A stretch of DNA of 64,000 nucleotides from Heliocidaris tuberculata (taxonomy: Eukaryota > Echinodermata > Echinoidea > Camarodonta > Echinometridae): positions 8,255,610 to 8,319,609 of the forward strand of contig CM046851.1 in assembly GCA_025618425.1 (NCBI GenBank), in the 5' to 3' direction. This document shows, piece after piece, positions 12,735 to 64,000 of the stretch. Below the pieces are notes generated by a model. It saw only the letters and a program-made list of their open reading frames with translations. It had not been told where the DNA came from and did not search any database. Made by a program: the position numbers and the translations under genes. The first letter of the stretch is position 1. Every line of letters starts with the position of its first letter.

Positions 12735-13450
12735 GTCATCGCTATCCTGATCTTGTCCAGACCCTGTTCACACTGCACTATCTTAAAGGGTACCAATCAC
12801 CAAAAATAATTTTGCTCTGTATGTTAGAGGATTCATGTCGTTATATTATATTCAAAATATGGGCTTCAAATATCAATTCTATAAAGAGATATTGCAATTT
12901 TAATTACACTCTCTATAAGCGTAAAAGCGACTCGTGAGTAGACTACTCGACGCACCTGTACGCGCTCGCCAAGATAAAGGCTCGCGCGAAACCAAACTCG
13001 AAGTTCGGTTCCGTGCGAGCATTTTCATGTTATCCCCTATTTCCTTCATACTCATTAACTGTTGACCTGTAGAATACCAGACAAAGTTCTTGGAGGTTGA
13101 TTTTATACTTTATAGCTGTACAAAAATTATTTTTTCAGGGGATTGGTACACTTTAAATTTCACATCCAGATAAGTTGCTTAGAATATAAGATGAGCTGAT
13201 ATTGTTTTGCCCTGTTTGCATTGCACCATTTTAAACTGGATGTCAAGATACATTCATAATTAATATAAAACGGCCTGATCTTACTATCTAAACCCACATT
13301 GCACCATTGGATCATGTTTAGGCCATGTTCACACTGCACCATTTTATACTTGATGTCAATATATGTAGATTGAAATAAGAGACAAGACCTAACACTGTTT
13401 AACCTTGTTCACACTGCATCTTTTCACACTTTAAATTGAGATGTGTGTAA
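12735..13450. repeat. Decayed ~90-110-bp tandem array, split by a MITE
   Basis: CTG.TTCACACTGCACCATTTTAAACTTGATGTCAA-like units occur at about 12760, 13211, 13291, 13325 and 13405. The first unit is interrupted at its central TTAA by the MITE at 12783-13156; the other side of that unit resumes at ATTTCACATCCAGATAAG. Confidence 0.75.
12783..13156. mobile_element. MITE, family TTAAAGGGTACCAATCACC, copy 1
   Basis: Ends TTAAAGGGTACCAATCACC and GGGATTGGTACACTTTAA are inverted and bounded by TTAA at 12783-12786-type positions and 13153-13156. It includes CTCTATAAGCGTAAAAGCGA, a CG-rich centre (ACTACTCGACGCACC) and a GTTCGGTTCCGTGCGAGC block. Further copies are at 28714 and 42541. Confidence 0.92.
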
Positions 13451-16013
13451 AAGTTGTATTTGAGTTAACATAGATGTTGGTTCTAATATCATCAGCTATA
13501 GACCCTTTCTGCACAAGAAATTTTAAGCGCCACTTTTGACTTTGCTATTGATTTGGTTAACATACTTCTATACTCTGAAGAGCTGTACATGCCTGTGGAA
13601 CAGATCTGAAATTGTTGAAGACCTCCTCCACCCACCTTTACTGTTAGCTTACAATATGTTTTGACTTTGGGATACTGTCTTTTGAATCAGAGACAATCCA
13701 GGCCAGCAACAACAACAACAACAAATATTGAAAATCAGAAAAAGAAAAGTGGTGAACTATGATTTTAGGGAGAAAGTCGGTGGTGATTCCAAATATGTTA
13801 AACTCTGTTGAATGATCAATCCACTTTTAGAAGTAGTCAAGGCCATGCAATATTAGGGCCAAAGTTGATAAGTTAAGATGTTCAGGGAAAGACAACACCC
13901 GCACCCTTAATGAGCAAGTTCCACTCCATGGCGGTGGTATTTTGAGCTTCAGTAGATCCTATCGTGTTTTGGAAAAGGCATGTATAATTCACATAGTCTC
14001 CTAGATCCAGCAAAAAAGGTGCGCTGCATTATGGCACGATAACGAGCCAACTTCTTGATTGTAACAGATATTAGAGCACTCTCTATCCTTCCCGGGGAAA
14101 AGATTGAGAGCTTAATCAATCATCCGAGGGATCTTATAAAGCAGATGATGTTCCATATTTCTGACAAGCCACTCTTAACTTTCACACTGAAAAGCAAACT
14201 CTTGCTGGAGAGAGCTTTTAGTCACTCTTGAGAGTCTTGAAATTGCTGTAGCTTCTTTTTTCCCCTTCTCCAGTCGATGTTCTGATTAGCATCTCTAAGG
14301 ATATATTTGTCACATTCGAATAACATGAAAATAAAAGTTGGTTTGGGATTAGAGCAATAGGGATAATTTACAACTTTCAAGAGGGGTGTGGTTGCATTTT
14401 CTTTGGTTACTTCATGGCTAAAATTCGATTCAAGCTTCATGTTCCATGGCTGATCATTGTCAAACTCTGCTGTTGGAAGCGACATTGCCTGTGAAATCTG
14501 TGATCTTGAGGGATAGACGTGATCTGAGAAATTACTACCACATTTGAAATCTATGTGGTTTCTCAAAGAAACTTGTCTGATTATTTCTAAAGTGGATAAT
14601 GTCTTGCTTGTGTTCAGGAATTTAAGGATTTTTGCATCTTTCCATTACTCAAAGATATTAAACTGGTTGTGAAAACGGCATACTATTTTGAATGACTGGA
14701 ACACATAGCTCCACAAAATCAAATGTGGCATTATTGGAAATTTTTGAGTGTTTAGAATGTCAGCTATGCATCTTCCTGATTACATGATTTATTATGTGGA
14801 AACGGAAAACTGAATCACCAAAAGAAAGAAAACAAAATATGAAACGCGAACCGTCTGCATGTCCCTACATGATCATCTAAAGAGGAAACATCAAGCCCTG
14901 AGATTTTTGATTTGTCAGAAGTGACTGTGATTCTTGGAAACAACCACACTTGTGGGGCAACCTTTTTAAAGGCCACACCATGAAAAGGGCAGCAATTGCT
15001 GCTGTTTGTTTCGCCAGATTGCATTAGATGAAAATATGCTAAATATATTCTCAGGTACATGTAGAGCATGCTGCTGCACTTCATTTTTGTGTTATGTTCT
15101 TGCCAAGCAACAGACAAGGACTGTGTAAAGTTGGCGAACGTGATTAAGCTGGCAGTAGATTGGCAGAGGGGCATATTGCTAGTGAGGTGCTTCTCGATCA
15201 AGATTTCATTGTGTTTATCTCTTTGTGGTGCAGTAGTGGGCAGTTGGTGATGCAAGGTACATGTATCCTATTCAGTGAAGCACTGGTGAATATTATGAGC
15301 CAAGTCTAGGTTACGGTCCAGGAACACTCACGGAAATTATCATCTTTTAGCCTTGAGGACATCAAATGAAGATGATCAGATAGGCGCATCGGAGAATAGT
15401 TGTTGATTGGAGGGAAGCAGTTGTATGGACTATTGGAAACGCTTTAATGCATGATACATTCCAAGGCCCGCAATCTACACTACCCTAGTATCTCAAGATT
15501 GTCAACTTGATCCTAGGAGCAGCTTCTACTCCCCCCCCCTCTCTTTCGTTTGCGTGGAAGCTTGCACCGATTCAGTCATTTCCTGCGACTGCCAAGGCAT
15601 CTCACGGGAGCACACTATTGACAGAGATAATTAACACGCCGGATAGCTCTGTAGGCTTCTCACCATCCAAATCCAGAGTATTAACAATGTTTTGAGTTAT
15701 CATTGGATTGCTGATCCCTCCTTTAGAAGTGGCTAGTCTTTATTGACAGATACCCGTTGACATTCGAAGGGTTTATGATTGATATTTATAGCGCTTGTTT
15801 TGAAATAAGAAAGACAGATTAATACCATTAGCACCTCTGTAGTACTCTGTCCGGTAACTAGTTAATATAAATGGTTTAGTAGATTCATGATTCATTTCAC
15901 AGCTTGACTGAATTTTGAGCATCTTCGATAGAGTCTCAGCTTGAAAACTATACCTTGACAGTTTTGTGTAAGGGGGGTATGTGGAGTGAGTCGTTGGCTA
16001 ATTGAATTGCAAG
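13451..16013. other. Upstream flank of the RhoGAP gene, no gene seen
   Basis: Two minus-strand frames (14222-14566, 114 codons; 14815-15255, 146 codons) have no recognisable domain or splice pattern and I do not call them genes. An (AAC)n run lies near 13709. Promoter or 5' UTR sequence for the gene may be here, but I cannot place it. Confidence 0.45.
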
Positions 16014-16076
16014 TAACGGGTCACGTGGTCGACCCCCCTTCTGCTCCTCCTGATAGGGGGAAGTCGTTACCCCGTC
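16014..16076 (+). promoter_or_regulatory. 5' leader of exon 1
   Basis: In-frame TAA at 16014-16016 closes the reading frame upstream of ATG 16077. The stretch contains an E-box-like CACGTG (16022-16029 region, TCACGTGGTC) and a C-rich run. No TATA box or clear initiator is identified, so the transcription start is not placed. Confidence 0.35.
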
Positions 16077-63128
<47,052 letters not shown>

Positions 63129-64000
63129 TAAGAGGAACGAGCACCTTACCTTCAAACTTTCATCCACATGAAATGGATAGAACTCTGACAGTTGCAACTT
63201 AATGCTTTTATCTATGAGTGGGACCATGATTAAGAGGAGTTAACAGATACACATAAATGGTCTTATTGACGAGTACTGCCCTTGATATTTAAAGGAATGA
63301 GTACGTTAATATATCTTCAAGCTTTCATCTAAATAAACATAGACAGAATGACGATCACAACTCAATTCTTCATCTATGAGTGCCTCCCTAAGAAAGAGGA
63401 GATAACAGATATGCCTACATGGTTTAATTGATGAATATGCCCTTGAGGAACTAGTTCCTTATCACTGAGCTTTTGTCCACATGAAATGGCTAGAATGATG
63501 GAAACGGCAGCTGGATGCTTACTTCTGTGCATGCCTGAAGAAGAATCACCACAATAATAATTTATGTATATTGATGAGAATGAACATGAGTTGGTCAAGG
63601 AATGTTTGCCTTATATTGTAGAATTCATCCATAGCATACAAATTGAATCATTCTAATTGACACTCATCTTCCTATCTCTTCTCCGAATTCTACCCAAGGC
63701 GGAAAGAGAAATATATGATAATTGCGACTTAAGGCCTTCATCGATGAGTACTGCCTTTTGTACTTAGAAGAACTAGTTGCTCATTAGTGAGAGGAACTGG
63801 TACTTTGTCTTGAAGGTTTCATTCGAATAAGATAGATATAAGGCTGACAACAGCAACTCAGTGTTTTCAGCTGTGAGAAATTACCCTTCATACTTAAAGG
63901 ACCAAGTGCCTAATTTTTACACTTTTATGTACTTGATATTCATGAAACTCTTACATTATTTGGCGATGTGATGCTTTCGCTAATACGTACGATCCACAGT
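63129..64000 (+). other. 3' UTR and 3' flank built from decayed repeats of exon 8/UTR
   Basis: Blocks resembling the coding end CAACTTAACGCTTTTAT and the following GATGAGTACGGCCCT recur at about 63090 (the real exon), 63195, 63358, 63508, 63725 and 63853. A second shared block (CTTCAAGCTTTCATC...ATGAAATGG.TAGAATGA) lies between them. Spacing is irregular (about 105-217 bp) and copies diverge, so this is an old local tandem duplication. The 3' UTR end within it is not certain. Confidence 0.7.
63332..63337 (+). promoter_or_regulatory. Candidate polyadenylation signal AATAAA
   Basis: AATAAA lies 204 nt past the stop codon, inside one of the UTR repeats. It is the first canonical hexamer after the stop that I see; whether it is used is unknown. 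Confidence 0.4.

Noticed and set aside
14222..15255. Two minus-strand frames of 114 and 146 codons upstream of the RhoGAP gene
   Set aside because: No recognisable domain, no convincing splice partners, and ordinary composition; chance frames of this length are expected in 64 kb.

Overview
This window is eukaryotic genomic DNA with one recognisable multi-exon gene in a large, AT-rich, repeat-dense landscape. Introns of 1-20 kb, GT-AG splice sites, frequent ACATGTA-type words, many short inverted-repeat elements and a tRNA-derived SINE suggest a marine invertebrate deuterostome, most likely a sea urchin. That organism call is inference from texture and familiarity, not a database match.

The gene is on the + strand. 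Eight exons from 16077 to 63128 join without a frame break into a 707-residue Rho GTPase-activating protein of the ARHGAP22/24/25 (FilGAP) family. It has a basic N-terminal extension, a PH domain, a RhoGAP domain with arginine finger R278, a Ser/Thr-rich linker and a C-terminal coiled coil. In its human relatives this architecture couples phosphoinositide binding and coiled-coil dimerisation to GTP hydrolysis on Rac/Cdc42-type GTPases.

Layout. Positions 1-16013 hold no convincing gene. They contain two related terminal-inverted-repeat (TIR) elements, one carrying a nested TA-flanked element filled with an A/G-rich minisatellite, plus several decayed tandem arrays, MITEs and a dispersed GCTCATCCGG element. 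Intron 1 (16377-36222) holds two TTAA-type MITEs, a tRNA-Tyr-like SINE, local tandem duplications, a long foldback element and a CRE-bounded island with a frameshifted THAP domain on the minus strand facing a PYLFEP-type exon on the plus strand. Intron 3 holds decayed copies of the exon 4 acceptor region and a LINE-type endonuclease-domain fragment. Intron 4 is about three quarters mobile DNA, including a 4.4-kb TIR element with a ~216-bp satellite and an 11-bp target duplication. Introns 5 and 6 hold decayed exon 5 copies, an AT microsatellite and more MITEs. The 3' flank carries decayed repeats of the terminal coding exon and 3' UTR.

The most unusual signal is that three exons of this gene (4, 5 and 8) each sit beside decayed tandem copies of their own exon/intron or exon/UTR boundary. 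The second is a set of five MITE families that share TTAAAG-type ends, with one copy seen to interrupt a tandem repeat exactly at TTAA.
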